Under the pieces are notes generated by a model. That model searched no databases, was not told where the DNA came from, and saw nothing but the letters and a program-made list of their open reading frames with translations. Positions 50,485 through 59,312 of a stretch of DNA of 64,000 nucleotides are shown in pieces. The position numbers were made by a program, and so were the translations under genes. Positions within the stretch are counted from its first letter, which is position 1, and each line of letters begins with the position of its first letter. The DNA comes from Paraburkholderia phosphatilytica (GTDB lineage: Bacteria > Pseudomonadota > Gammaproteobacteria > Burkholderiales > Burkholderiaceae). Location of the stretch: NCBI RefSeq assembly GCF_003443895.1, contig NZ_QQOA01000029.1, forward strand, positions 1-64,000, in the 5' to 3' direction.

Positions 50485-51738
50485 ATGTACAACCTTCAAG
50501 CTCCGCGCGAACGCCAGCTGCTCTGGCTGCTCGCGCTCACGCAGTTCACCATCATCATGGACTTCATGGTGATGATGCCGATCGGCCCGCAGATCATGCA
50601 CGCGTTCACCATCTCGCCCGCGAAGTTCGCGACGGCCGTGTCGGTGTACTCGTGGTGCTCGGGGCTGTCGGGCCTGTTCGCCGCGACCTATATCGACCGC
50701 TTCGACCGTCGTCGGCTGCTGCTCACCATTTACGCGCTGTTCGCGCTCTCGAATCTCGCCTGCGCGACCGCGCACAGCTACCCGATGCTGCTCGCCGCGC
50801 GCGCGTTTGCCGGCATGACGGGTGGCGTGCTCGCGTCGGTCGTAATGGCGATCGTTGCCGACGTGATTCCGGTCGCGCGGCGCGGCGCCGCCACCGGCGT
50901 GATCATGACCGCGTTCTCGCTCGCGGCGATCGCGGGCGTGCCGGCGGGCGTGATGCTCGGCGCGCACTTCAGCTGGTCCGCGCCGTTCGTGCTGCTCACC
51001 GTGCTGTCGGTCGTGGTGTGGATCGGCGGCATGCGGATCGTGCCGTCGCTGCGCGAGCATCTCGCGTCGAAGCCCGCGCCGCTCGCCACCGTGCTGCCGC
51101 AGTTGTGGAGCCTGCTCACGCGGCCTCAGCACCTAACCGCGTTCGCGCTGACCTTCATCGTGATGTCGTCGCACATGCTGGTGATCCCGTTCATCTCGCC
51201 GATGCTCGTGCTCAGCCACGGTATCGCGCCGGGGCAGCTGTCGTGGCTGTACATGGCGGGCGGCGCGGCGACGTTCGTCACCTCGCGCTGGGTCGGCCGG
51301 CTCGCGGACCGTTACGGCAAGCACCGGATGTTCCGGCTGATGGCGGTGATATCGATGGCGCCCGTGCTGTTCGTCACGCATCTGCCCGACGTGACGTTCG
51401 TCGCGATGCTTGCGTTCTTCCCGTTTTTCATGGTCGCGATGTCGGGCCGCATGATTCCGATGCAGGCGCTCCTCACCGCCGTGCCGGCGCCCGCGAACCG
51501 CGGCGCGTTCCTGAGCGCGAACGCGGCGGTGCAGGCGCTCGGCACCGGCTGCGGCGCGTGGGTCGGCGGCCTGATGCTAGGCAGCGGGCCGGGTGGGCAG
51601 ATCGAAGGCTATGGAATGAACGGACTCGTCGCGGTCACGCTGGCGCTGGTGGCGGTCGTGTGGATCGGGCGCGTGAAGGCGCCGGCAGGCCGCGACGTCG
51701 CGCGGCCAGTGGCGGCGGAACCGCTCGGCGAGGCTTGA
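50485..51738 (+). CDS. MFS transporter, DHA1-like
   Basis: 417 residues, twelve predicted helices. The N-terminal QFTIIMDFMVMMPIGPQ, the motif A region YIDRFDRRRLLL and the second GRLADRYGKHRMF fit drug:H+ antiporters. It is 12 nt downstream of the siderophore-interacting reductase, so it is probably co-transcribed and under NfeR control. A role in siderophore or metal-chelate export is plausible but not shown. Confidence 0.9.
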   Translation: MYNLQAPRERQLLWLLALTQFTIIMDFMVMMPIGPQIMHAFTISPAKFATAVSVYSWCSGLSGLFAATYIDRFDRRRLLLTIYALFALSNLACATAHSYPMLLAARAFAGMTGGVLASVVMAIVADVIPVARRGAATGVIMTAFSLAAIAGVPAGVMLGAHFSWSAPFVLLTVLSVVVWIGGMRIVPSLREHLASKPAPLATVLPQLWSLLTRPQHLTAFALTFIVMSSHMLVIPFISPMLVLSHGIAPGQLSWLYMAGGAATFVTSRWVGRLADRYGKHRMFRLMAVISMAPVLFVTHLPDVTFVAMLAFFPFFMVAMSGRMIPMQALLTAVPAPANRGAFLSANAAVQALGTGCGAWVGGLMLGSGPGGQIEGYGMNGLVAVTLALVAVVWIGRVKAPAGRDVARPVAAEPLGEA

Positions 51739-51815
51739 GCGGCCGCGCCGCGGGATCAGCTCGCTGTTCGATTCGCGGGCTCGTCTGCAGACTGACTTGC
51801 TGCCAGACGCTTGGC

Positions 51816-53369
51816 TCAGCCCCCGGCCGCCGCGACGCCTGGATTGCGCGGCCGGCCTTCGCCGGCGTCGGTTTCGATCGCCTGAATGACGGTATCGAAG
51901 AGCGCCGGCTTCACGAGGTGATGATCGAAGCCGGCCTCTTTCGTCTGACGACGGTCGCTTTCCTGGCCGTAGCCCGTCAGCGCAATCAGCAACGCGCCCG
52001 CAGTGGACGGCTGCGCGCGCAACGCCCGCGCGACGCCATAACCGTCGAGCCCCGGCAGACCGATATCGAGAATCACCACTTCCGGCGCGAACTCAGCCGC
52101 AGCGGTCACCGCGCTCGGTCCGTCGAACGCGACGCGCACGTCGTGCCCCATCGTCTCGAGCAGGATCGACATCGACAGCGCGCCGTCCTCGCTGTCGTCC
52201 GCGATCAGCACGCGGCGCGCGCCCTTCGACTCGCCGGCCGCCGGCGCGAGTTCGCCAGCGGACGAGGTCTCTTCGTCGAACACCGGCAGCACGACCGAAA
52301 ACTCCGAGCCGCGGCCGGTGCCTTCGGACTGCGCGCCGACCGAACCGCCGTGCAGCTCGGTCAGCGTCTTCACGAGCGACAGCCCGATGCCGAGCCCGCC
52401 CTCCGAGCGCGCCACCGCATCCTGCGACTGCATGAACAGGTTGAACACGTCCGGTAGTTCGCTCTCCGGAATACCGATGCCGTTGTCGCGCACGCTGATC
52501 TTCACGTTGCCGTCGACGATCCCCACGTCAAGCTCGATCGCGCCGCCCTCGGGCGTGTACTTCGCCGAGTTCGACAGCAGGTTCGCGACGATCTGCGCGA
52601 CGCGGATGCCGTCGCCGCGCACGATGCAGCGGCCGTCGGGCACGCGCACCGTCAGCGTGTGATGCTTGTCGTCGATCATCGGCCGGCTCGCTTCGACAGC
52701 CGTCGCGATCGCCGCCGCCACATCCACGTTTTCCATCTTCAGCGCGATCTTGCCGTGCGTGATACGCGACACGTCGAGCAGATCGTCGACGAGCCGGCTC
52801 AGATGCGCGACCTGGCGGATCACGATCATCCGCGCTTCGTCGATGCGCGCCTCGCTCGTGTGGTACTTCGGGTCCATCAGCTCGACTGCGTTGCGGATCG
52901 GCGCGAGCGGATTACGCAGCTCGTGCGCGAGCATCGCAAGGAACTGGTTCTTGCGACGGTCGGCTTCGCGGAGTGCATCTTCGGCGCGGCGCAGGCGCAG
53001 CAGCGCGCGCACGTTCGCGACAAGTTCGGCTGGCTCGATCGGCTCGGTCAGATAACTATCCGCGCCACCGTCGAGCGCGCGCACCTTGTCCAGCGTCTGC
53101 ACGGCCGCGGCCGACGTCTGCAGCACGAGCGTCGAGCTCGTCAGCGGATCGCTCTTCAGCTGCTTGCAGACATCGATGCCGCTGATGTCGGGCAGCTTCA
53201 CGTCGAGCAGCACCAGCGCGGGCCGATGCTCGCGGATCTGGTCGAGCGCGCCCTGGCCGGTCGCCGCCTCGATCACCTCGAAGCCCGCGTGAACCAGCAC
53301 GCGCGTCTTCGCATAGCGGGCGCCGTCGTTGTCGTCGACGTTAAGAATGAGCGCGGCAGGCGGCGTCAT
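51816..53369 (-). CDS. Hybrid histidine kinase REC-HisKA-HATPase-REC
   Basis: 517 residues from ATG 53369 (GGAGG 6 nt upstream). The N-terminal receiver (about 1-125) has LILNVDDND and LVLLDVKLPD with the phospho-Asp. The dimerisation H box is FLAMLAHELRNPLAPI with the phosphorylated His. The ATPase N, G1 and G2 boxes are RVAQIVANLLSNSAKYTPEG, VRDNGIGIPES and GLGIGLSLVKTL. The C-terminal receiver (about 395-510) has RVLIADDSED and VVILDIGLPGLDG. No sensor or DNA-binding domain. It is the last gene of the stressosome operon and overlaps the kinase gene before it by 4 nt, so it is probably its phosphorelay partner. Confidence 0.92.
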   Translation of the reverse strand: MTPPAALILNVDDNDGARYAKTRVLVHAGFEVIEAATGQGALDQIREHRPALVLLDVKLPDISGIDVCKQLKSDPLTSSTLVLQTSAAAVQTLDKVRALDGGADSYLTEPIEPAELVANVRALLRLRRAEDALREADRRKNQFLAMLAHELRNPLAPIRNAVELMDPKYHTSEARIDEARMIVIRQVAHLSRLVDDLLDVSRITHGKIALKMENVDVAAAIATAVEASRPMIDDKHHTLTVRVPDGRCIVRGDGIRVAQIVANLLSNSAKYTPEGGAIELDVGIVDGNVKISVRDNGIGIPESELPDVFNLFMQSQDAVARSEGGLGIGLSLVKTLTELHGGSVGAQSEGTGRGSEFSVVLPVFDEETSSAGELAPAAGESKGARRVLIADDSEDGALSMSILLETMGHDVRVAFDGPSAVTAAAEFAPEVVILDIGLPGLDGYGVARALRAQPSTAGALLIALTGYGQESDRRQTKEAGFDHHLVKPALFDTVIQAIETDAGEGRPRNPGVAAAGG

Positions 53370-54874
53370 ACGGTTCCTCCAGTGCGCGGCCGCGAACCCG
53401 CGGACCGCTCGCCGCCCTCGCGGCCCGCGCTCTCTTCCACGCTCGGGTCTGTGCCTCGATCCCGCTCCTGCGGCAGCTCGCCCGGCATCAGCCCGGCGAC
53501 GAGTCCCGTCACGTGCTCCGCGTCGAGCCGCACGGGCAGCGTGGCGTAGAACGTCGAACCCTTGCCGGGCTCGCTCTCCACGCCGACATAGCCGCCCAGC
53601 AGCGCGCCGAGCTTGCGGCACAGCGGCAGGCCGAGCCCCGTTCCCTTCACGCGGTGCTGCAGGCGGTTCTGCACCTGCGCGAACTCTTCGAATATCACCT
53701 GTTGGTGCTCCTGTGCGATACCGATGCCGGTGTCCGCGACGAAAAACGTGATCTGCTCGCCATCCGGCTCGAGCCGCGCGCCGACGCGGATCTCGCCGCG
53801 CTCGGTGAACTTCAGCGCGTTCGATACGAAGTTGCGCAGGATCTGCGTGACCTTCGCCTCGTCGGTGTAGACCGGCGGCAGGCCGGGCGTGTCGTCGAAA
53901 TGCAGCTTCACGGCAGGATCGGTCAAAAGCGGCGTCAGCATCGTGCGCAAGGCCGCAAACAGCCCCGCCGCCTCGAACCGCACCGGCAGCACCTCGGTGC
54001 GGCCCGCTTCGATCTTCGCGAGGTCGAGCAGGTCGTTGACGATCTCCGTCAGGTCTTCCGCCGACTGCCGGATCAGCGCGACCTGGCGCTCCTGCTCGGT
54101 GTTCAGGTCGCCGTCGAGCCGGTTCAGCAGCAGGTTCGCGAGCGCGCGGATCGACGACAGCGGCGTACGCAGCTCGTGGCTCATGTTCGACAGGAAGTGC
54201 GACTTCATCGCGTCGGCGCGGCGCAGTTCTTCCGCGCGCTCGTCGAGTTCCGCGTACAGCGCGACCACGCCGCGATTGGTCGCCTCGAGTTCGCCCGTCA
54301 GCTGCGCGAGCTCGTCCTGGCGGTCGCGCAGTTCGGACAGCGTGGTCAGCAGCTCGCGGTTCTGCTGCGCGATTTCGTCGTACGAACGCGGATTGCCCGC
54401 GCCGTCGCGCGGCACCGCCATCAGGCCGCCGGAAATGCGGTCGAGGTCGCGCGGGCCGAGCACCGGCGCGTCCGGCGGCAGCACGCGCGCCATCGCGACC
54501 GTTGTGCCCTGCGGCGACGACTCGATCTCGCAGCGGTCCATCAGACGGCGCGAGCCCGCGATGCCGAGGCCCATCCCGGTGGTCGAGCGCCACGTGCCGT
54601 CGAGCACCGCTTCGAGATCGCGGATGCCGGGGCCGCGGTCGGTGACGTCGATCAGAAAGGTCTGCGGCTTCGTCGTCGCGTCGAACGCGAACGACACTTC
54701 GCCGCCGTGCGCGTAGTCGAACGCGTTGCGGGCAATCTCCGACACCGCGCTCGCGATACGGGTCTGGTCGAGCGTCGAAAAGCCGAGGCCCGCCGCGAGG
54801 TCGCGCGCGCGCCGGCGGGCCGCGACCACGTCGGCCTCGCTGTCGAGCCGCAGGCGAAGCATGCGTGTACTCAT
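53366..54874 (-). CDS. RsbT-like ATPase fused to a histidine kinase
   Basis: 502 residues. An RsbT/anti-sigma-type GHKL ATPase at the N-terminus (about 1-140) has SAVSEIARNAFDYAHGGEV, VTDRGPGIRDLE and MGLGIAGSRRLMD. A coiled-coil linker (about 165-230) precedes a HisKA domain with the phosphorylated His in FLSNMSHELRTPLSSI, then a second GHKL ATPase with VADTGIGIAQEH and GTGLGLPLCRKL. The tail is Glu/Arg/Gly-rich. The stop overlaps the next start by 4 nt, and its own start overlaps the SpoIIE gene by 4 nt. The RsbT-like domain could be the element released by the stressosome, passing the signal to the kinase core. Confidence 0.9.
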   Translation of the reverse strand: MSTRMLRLRLDSEADVVAARRRARDLAAGLGFSTLDQTRIASAVSEIARNAFDYAHGGEVSFAFDATTKPQTFLIDVTDRGPGIRDLEAVLDGTWRSTTGMGLGIAGSRRLMDRCEIESSPQGTTVAMARVLPPDAPVLGPRDLDRISGGLMAVPRDGAGNPRSYDEIAQQNRELLTTLSELRDRQDELAQLTGELEATNRGVVALYAELDERAEELRRADAMKSHFLSNMSHELRTPLSSIRALANLLLNRLDGDLNTEQERQVALIRQSAEDLTEIVNDLLDLAKIEAGRTEVLPVRFEAAGLFAALRTMLTPLLTDPAVKLHFDDTPGLPPVYTDEAKVTQILRNFVSNALKFTERGEIRVGARLEPDGEQITFFVADTGIGIAQEHQQVIFEEFAQVQNRLQHRVKGTGLGLPLCRKLGALLGGYVGVESEPGKGSTFYATLPVRLDAEHVTGLVAGLMPGELPQERDRGTDPSVEESAGREGGERSAGSRPRTGGTV

Positions 54875-56061
54875 GAGTGGAGCGCCTGCGCGGTGTCCGA
54901 CTTGATGACGACGACCGTCGCATCGTCGCGGCGCCGGCAGAAATCGCGGTACAGCACGGTGGCGATCATGACTGCGGGCTGCAGCATGAGACCCGGATAG
55001 GCCGACAGATCCCAGCGCGTACCGATGCCGTCCGAATGCAGCACCAGCATCGCGTCGCGCGGCCAGTTCGATTCGAATTCCTGCGCGTCGCGCATCGTAT
55101 GACCGACGATGCCGTTGCGCGACACCAGTTGCCAGCTGTCGCGCCGCCCGCTCGCGGCTGCGGGCGAATTCGCCAGCGACGACACGGAGCCGGCCGGCGC
55201 GATACCCGCGAGCCGCGACGCCGGTGTGCCGGCCGCATGGTTCGCGACGAGCGCGGGCCGCTCGATGCCGTACGCGACCGCCGAGATATTGCCGGTGCCG
55301 GAAAACGACAGCCGTCCACGCGAGAAGTCGAAGCGCGCGATTGCAACCGCCGCGCCGCGCGTGGCATGCAGCGCCGCATGCGCGACGCCCATCAGCGAGC
55401 CGGGCGAGCGACCCGCGCGCCGCCGTACCGCATCGATCGCCGTCGACGACGCGACGTGCGCGTCGGGCCCATGGCCAAGCCCATCGGCCACCACGACCGT
55501 GAGCCCGTCCTGGTCCGACTCGATACCCCACGCGTCGCCGCTCACCTCTTCGCCCGGCAGCGACGTGCACACCCCGCCGATGTCGATGCCCGACGCCGCG
55601 GCGGCGCGCGGCAGATCGCTGCGGCCGCGGGTGCGCACCACCGCGCGCAGCACCGTGCCGAGCCGCGGCTGCGACCAGATCGACAGTTCTTCGGAGAGAC
55701 GCCGGATCGCGCCGAGCCCGGTGCCCGGCGTGCCGGCGGTGGAGCGGCCGTCGGAGAACGCGCCGTACACGTCGGCGATGCCCTGGCCGCTATCGATCGC
55801 GAGCATCTCGACGCCCGCGGGCAGACCGTGGCGCTCGTCGGGCGGCAGCACGCGCACCAGCAGTTCGCCGTGCTGCGCATGCTTGAGCACGTTGGTCGAC
55901 GCTTCCGTGACGACGAGCGCGAGCCGCCCGAGATCCGTCTCGTCGAGCGCGATCGCGCGCCCCGCCTCGTTCGCGCCGCGCCGCGCGAACGCGACGCTGC
56001 TCGTGTCGGTGAGGTCGAACGAGCGATGGGTGCTGCGCAGCCCGCTCAGCGAACTTTCCAT
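54871..56061 (-). CDS. ATP-binding SpoIIE/PP2C family phosphatase (RsbX/RsbU-like)
   Basis: 396 residues. N-terminal GHKL ATPase (about 15-150) with VVTEASTNVLKHAQHGEL, AIDSGQGIADV and GTGLGAIRRL, then a PP2C/SpoIIE phosphatase domain (about 175-390) with SGDAWGI, VVVADGLGHGPDAHVASS and LVLHSDGIGTRWD, whose Asp residues bind Mn. It lies between rsbT and the kinase genes with overlaps on both sides (16 nt with rsbT, 4 nt with the kinase). Expected role: dephosphorylate RsbS and RsbR to reset the stressosome, like RsbX. The added ATPase is reminiscent of RsbU/RsbW-type regulators. Confidence 0.9.
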   Translation of the reverse strand: MESSLSGLRSTHRSFDLTDTSSVAFARRGANEAGRAIALDETDLGRLALVVTEASTNVLKHAQHGELLVRVLPPDERHGLPAGVEMLAIDSGQGIADVYGAFSDGRSTAGTPGTGLGAIRRLSEELSIWSQPRLGTVLRAVVRTRGRSDLPRAAAASGIDIGGVCTSLPGEEVSGDAWGIESDQDGLTVVVADGLGHGPDAHVASSTAIDAVRRRAGRSPGSLMGVAHAALHATRGAAVAIARFDFSRGRLSFSGTGNISAVAYGIERPALVANHAAGTPASRLAGIAPAGSVSSLANSPAAASGRRDSWQLVSRNGIVGHTMRDAQEFESNWPRDAMLVLHSDGIGTRWDLSAYPGLMLQPAVMIATVLYRDFCRRRDDATVVVIKSDTAQALHS

Positions 56062-56471
56062 TTCGTGATCGATACCGTTGTACCCTGGCCCGGCGTGGAC
56101 TGGATATCAAATTCGTCGCACAGGCGCCGCGCGCCCCCCAGACCGAGTCCGAGGCCGCCGCCGCTCGTGTAGCCGTCCGTCAGCGCGCGCTCGATGTCGG
56201 CAATGCCCGCGCCCTGATCGATGAACCTCAGGCGCAGCCCGGTACGAATGCCGTTCGTGACGATCGACATCCGCGCGTCGCCACCGCCGCCGTACTGAAG
56301 CGTGTTGCGTGCCAGCTCGCTCGCGGCCGTCACGAACTTCGTCTGGTCGACGAGCGAAAAGCCCTGCGCGATGGCGTGGTCGCGCACGATCTGCCGCAGC
56401 CGCACGATTTCCTCATCCGAACGCAGACCGACTTCGATCGCCAGCGTTTCCGTTACGTCGAGTGGGGTCAT
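56046..56471 (-). CDS. rsbT: RsbT, stressosome switch kinase
   Basis: 141 residues from ATG 56471 (a GTG at 56483 would add four residues and also lies after the RsbS stop). Single GHKL ATPase domain: VTAASELARNTLQYGGGGD, FIDQGAGIADIE and LGLGLGGARRLCDEF. It phosphorylates RsbS and RsbR on Ser/Thr and is released from the stressosome under stress. The gene is 17 nt downstream of rsbS and overlaps the phosphatase start by 16 nt. Confidence 0.93.
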   Translation of the reverse strand: MTPLDVTETLAIEVGLRSDEEIVRLRQIVRDHAIAQGFSLVDQTKFVTAASELARNTLQYGGGGDARMSIVTNGIRTGLRLRFIDQGAGIADIERALTDGYTSGGGLGLGLGGARRLCDEFDIQSTPGQGTTVSITKWKVR

Positions 56472-56488
56472 GATGAACGACACCCCGG

Positions 56489-56845
56489 TCAGCGCCGCCG
56501 CTGCCGCAGCAACGCCATGCCCTTCTCGACGTTGAGCGCCGTGCGCACGCCGGTCAGCGTGAGCCCCAGCTCGACGAGCGTGATCGCCACCGACGGCTGC
56601 ATGCCGACCACCACGGTCTGCGCATCGAGCACGGTGGCCATCGCCGCGGTGTTGCTGATCATGCGGCCGATGAACGAATCGACCACGTCGAGCGCCGAGA
56701 TGTCGATCAGTACGCCTTTCGCGGATTCCTTCACGATACGCGCAGTCAGGTCATCCTGCAGCGCCATTGCGAGCCGGTCGTGCATGTCGACCTGAATCGC
56801 GACGATCAGACAGTCGCCCATACGCAGGATTGGAATGCGTTCCAT
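56489..56845 (-). CDS. rsbS: RsbS, stressosome STAS scaffold
   Basis: 118 residues, single STAS domain. S57 in DVVDSFIGRM corresponds to the phosphorylated serine of Bacillus RsbS. The C-terminal helix VEKGMALLRQRRR is basic. Forms the stressosome core with RsbR paralogs. It is 12 nt downstream of rsbR. Start ATG 56845 is preceded by GAGG. Confidence 0.93.
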   Translation of the reverse strand: MERIPILRMGDCLIVAIQVDMHDRLAMALQDDLTARIVKESAKGVLIDISALDVVDSFIGRMISNTAAMATVLDAQTVVVGMQPSVAITLVELGLTLTGVRTALNVEKGMALLRQRRR

Positions 56846-56857
56846 CGCGCGCTCCTC

Positions 56858-57724
56858 TCAATCCTTGTGCGATGCGATCGTGACGCTCGAGCCGCTGCGT
56901 TGCAGCGCGATCACGAAGGCGTCGGCGAGCGTCGATTTGGTCGTGACGTTGGTGAGGTCCACGCCCAGATGCACGATGGTCTGCGCGATCTGCGGACGGA
57001 TGCCGCTGATCAGGCAGTCGGCGCCCATCAGGCGCGCCGCCGCGACCGTCTTCAGCAGATGCTGCGCGACGAGCGTATCCACCGTGGGCACGCCGGTGAT
57101 ATCGATGATCGCGATGCCCGCGCCGGTCTCGACGATCTTCTGCAGCAGGCTCTCCATCACGACCTGGGTGCGGGCGGAATCCAGCGTGCCGATCAGCGGC
57201 AGCGCGAGAATGCCTTCCCACAGCCGCACGACCGGCGTGGACAGTTCGAGCAGTTCTTCCTGCTGGCGCGCGATGATCGCTTCGCGGCTGCGCTGGAACA
57301 CTTCCGTCGTGTACAGACCGAGCGCATCGAGCAGCAGGTTCACGGCCCAGCTCATGTCGGCGAGCTGCGCGGGATCGTGCCCGAGGTCGTCGCGCAGCCG
57401 CGTATAGAGCGGCTGCTTCATCGAAAACACGAAGGTGGCCGTTTCCACCGGCGTGAAACCCTGGCGCGCGCGATGCGCTGACATGTCCGCGAGGAACGTG
57501 CGCACCGGCTCCCATTCGGGACGGCCGGCATCGAGCGTATCGCTCTTCTGCAACGCGTCGATGAAGCTGCTCAGGAAGTTGCGGAACTGCTCGCGCATCT
57601 CGCCTTCCGTCGTCAGACCGCGGCGCAGCGCAATCGCGAGATGCTGGTTCAGCCAGTCTTCCAGCAGTGCGTCACGATGACGTGACAGCACATCGACGAG
57701 GACAGCGCCGTTCTGTGAATTCAT
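56858..57724 (-). CDS. rsbR: RsbR, stressosome sensor with RsbRD-N and STAS domains
   Basis: 288 residues. The N-terminal helical domain (about 1-155; DWLNQHLAIALRRG, FVFSMKQPLYTRLRDDLG) is the RsbRD_N non-heme-globin-like sensor type, not a PAS. The STAS domain (about 170-280) has T180 in IGTLDSART and T217 in GVPTVDTLVA at the positions of the two phosphorylated threonines of Bacillus RsbR. GGAGA 6 nt before ATG 57724. It is the first gene of the operon, which runs rsbR, rsbS, rsbT, SpoIIE phosphatase, kinase, hybrid kinase with overlaps or short gaps throughout. Confidence 0.93.
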   Translation of the reverse strand: MNSQNGAVLVDVLSRHRDALLEDWLNQHLAIALRRGLTTEGEMREQFRNFLSSFIDALQKSDTLDAGRPEWEPVRTFLADMSAHRARQGFTPVETATFVFSMKQPLYTRLRDDLGHDPAQLADMSWAVNLLLDALGLYTTEVFQRSREAIIARQQEELLELSTPVVRLWEGILALPLIGTLDSARTQVVMESLLQKIVETGAGIAIIDITGVPTVDTLVAQHLLKTVAAARLMGADCLISGIRPQIAQTIVHLGVDLTNVTTKSTLADAFVIALQRSGSSVTIASHKD

Positions 57725-58033
57725 GAGGTCTCCGGACAGGGAAGAGATGTAAATATTGCTCGAATCCGCAACCTTTCTGATGGCTGCGTGGCACCTGCCA
57801 GCAATGCTTACCGTATGTGGCGCGGCTTTCACGGGCTTGCTGTGCGACGCGCTTAGCGCATCGATATTACAGGCAGGCCGCCGGTTCCAGGTGAAAATCG
57901 GGCACGACCTGAGGCGTCCTTCGGTCGAGCCCGCAAGGCTTGCGAACTGTTTCAAACGACCGCCGAACCCGGGCGCGTGGCAAGCGGTCCAAACGCGCAT
58001 TCGTCTCTCGCTGCCTTCGCGCATTCTTCGCCC
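57725..58033. other. Divergent promoter region between the stressosome operon and the PLD gene
   Basis: About 310 bp. It should contain the promoter of the stressosome operon on the minus strand and that of the phospholipase-D gene on the plus strand. GCGCTTAGCGC, a near-palindrome, lies around 57850-57860. No gene seen. Confidence 0.5.
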
Positions 58034-59296
58034 ATGCTGACCGTTGTGCTCACCGCCATCGCGACGCTCGTCGTCGTGCTCGTCATCGCCAATCTGTCGA
58101 GCGGCGAGAAGAAGATCGCGCACAAGATCCAGCGTCTCTATCCGAGCGACAGTCAGCAGTTCCTCCGTTCGATGGGGCTGCTGCTCGGACCGCCTGTCGT
58201 GAGCGGCAATCGCTTCGAGGTGCTCGTCAACGGCGACGCAATCTTTCCGTCGATGCTCGACGCGATACGCGGCGCGCGAAACACGATCACGTTCGAGACG
58301 TTCATCTACTGGTCCGGCGAGATCGGCGAGCAGTTCGCGGTGGCGCTTTCGTCGAAGGCGCGCGAGGGCGTCGCGGTGCACGTGCTGCTCGACTGGGTCG
58401 GCTCGACGAAGATGGACCCGCGCTATCTGCGCATGCTCGAAGACGGCGGCGCGCAGGTGTTCCGCTATCACCGTCCGCACTGGACCGGCCTTGGACGGAT
58501 GAACGACCGCACGCACCGCAAGCTGCTCGTCGTCGACGGACGGATCGGCTTCACGGGCGGTGTGGGCATCGCGCCGGAATGGACGGGACACGCGCAGGAC
58601 GACCAGCACTGGCGCGACACGCATTTCCGCGTGGAGGGGCCCGTGGTCGGCCACATGCAGGCCGTGTTCATGGACAACTGGATCAAGACGAGCGGCAACG
58701 TGCTGCACGGGCCCGACTACTTCCCCGCGATCGATGCGGTGGGCGACGGCGTCGCGCACATGTTCAGCAGCTCGCCTTCCGGCGGCAGCGACGACATGCA
58801 GCTGATGTACCTGATGGCGATCACCGCGGCGACGCACAGCATCCACCTCGCGAGCGCGTACTTCGTGCCCGACCGGCTGACGGTCAACGCGCTCGTCGAA
58901 GCGGCGAAGCGCGGCGTGCGGATTCTCGTGATCACGCCCGGCAGGAAGATCGATACGCACACGGTGCGCGAGGCGTCGCGCGCGTCATGGGGCGCGCTGC
59001 TCGCGGCCGGCGTCGAGATGCACGAATATCAGCCGACCATGTTCCACTGCAAGCTGCTGGTGGTCGACGAATATCTGGTGTCGGTCGGCTCGACGAACTT
59101 CGACAACCGCTCGTTCAAGCTCAACGACGAAGCAAACCTCAACATCTACGATCGCGACTTCGCGAAACAGCAGACCGCGATCTTCGACGACGACTTGCGC
59201 AAGTCGCGCCGCGTGACACTGGAAGACTGGCAACGCAGGCCGTGGACGGAGAAGCTGGTCGACCGTATTGTGTCGGTGCTCGATCCGGAGTTGTGA
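58034..59296 (+). CDS. Cardiolipin synthase-like phospholipase D family protein
   Basis: 420 residues. One N-terminal membrane helix (about 1-20, LTVVLTAIATLVVVLVIANL) followed by two PLD domains. HKD motif 1 is THRKLLVVDGRIGFTGG and motif 2 is FHCKLLVVDEYLVSVGSTNF; each has the His, Lys and Asp. Condenses phospholipids to cardiolipin or related lipids at the inner membrane. ATG 58034 starts the helix directly; a GTG at 57977 is also in frame and neither has a strong ribosome site. It lies opposite the stressosome operon. Confidence 0.9.
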   Translation: MLTVVLTAIATLVVVLVIANLSSGEKKIAHKIQRLYPSDSQQFLRSMGLLLGPPVVSGNRFEVLVNGDAIFPSMLDAIRGARNTITFETFIYWSGEIGEQFAVALSSKAREGVAVHVLLDWVGSTKMDPRYLRMLEDGGAQVFRYHRPHWTGLGRMNDRTHRKLLVVDGRIGFTGGVGIAPEWTGHAQDDQHWRDTHFRVEGPVVGHMQAVFMDNWIKTSGNVLHGPDYFPAIDAVGDGVAHMFSSSPSGGSDDMQLMYLMAITAATHSIHLASAYFVPDRLTVNALVEAAKRGVRILVITPGRKIDTHTVREASRASWGALLAAGVEMHEYQPTMFHCKLLVVDEYLVSVGSTNFDNRSFKLNDEANLNIYDRDFAKQQTAIFDDDLRKSRRVTLEDWQRRPWTEKLVDRIVSVLDPEL

Positions 59297-59312
59297 CGCG
59301 GCTCAGCCCTGC

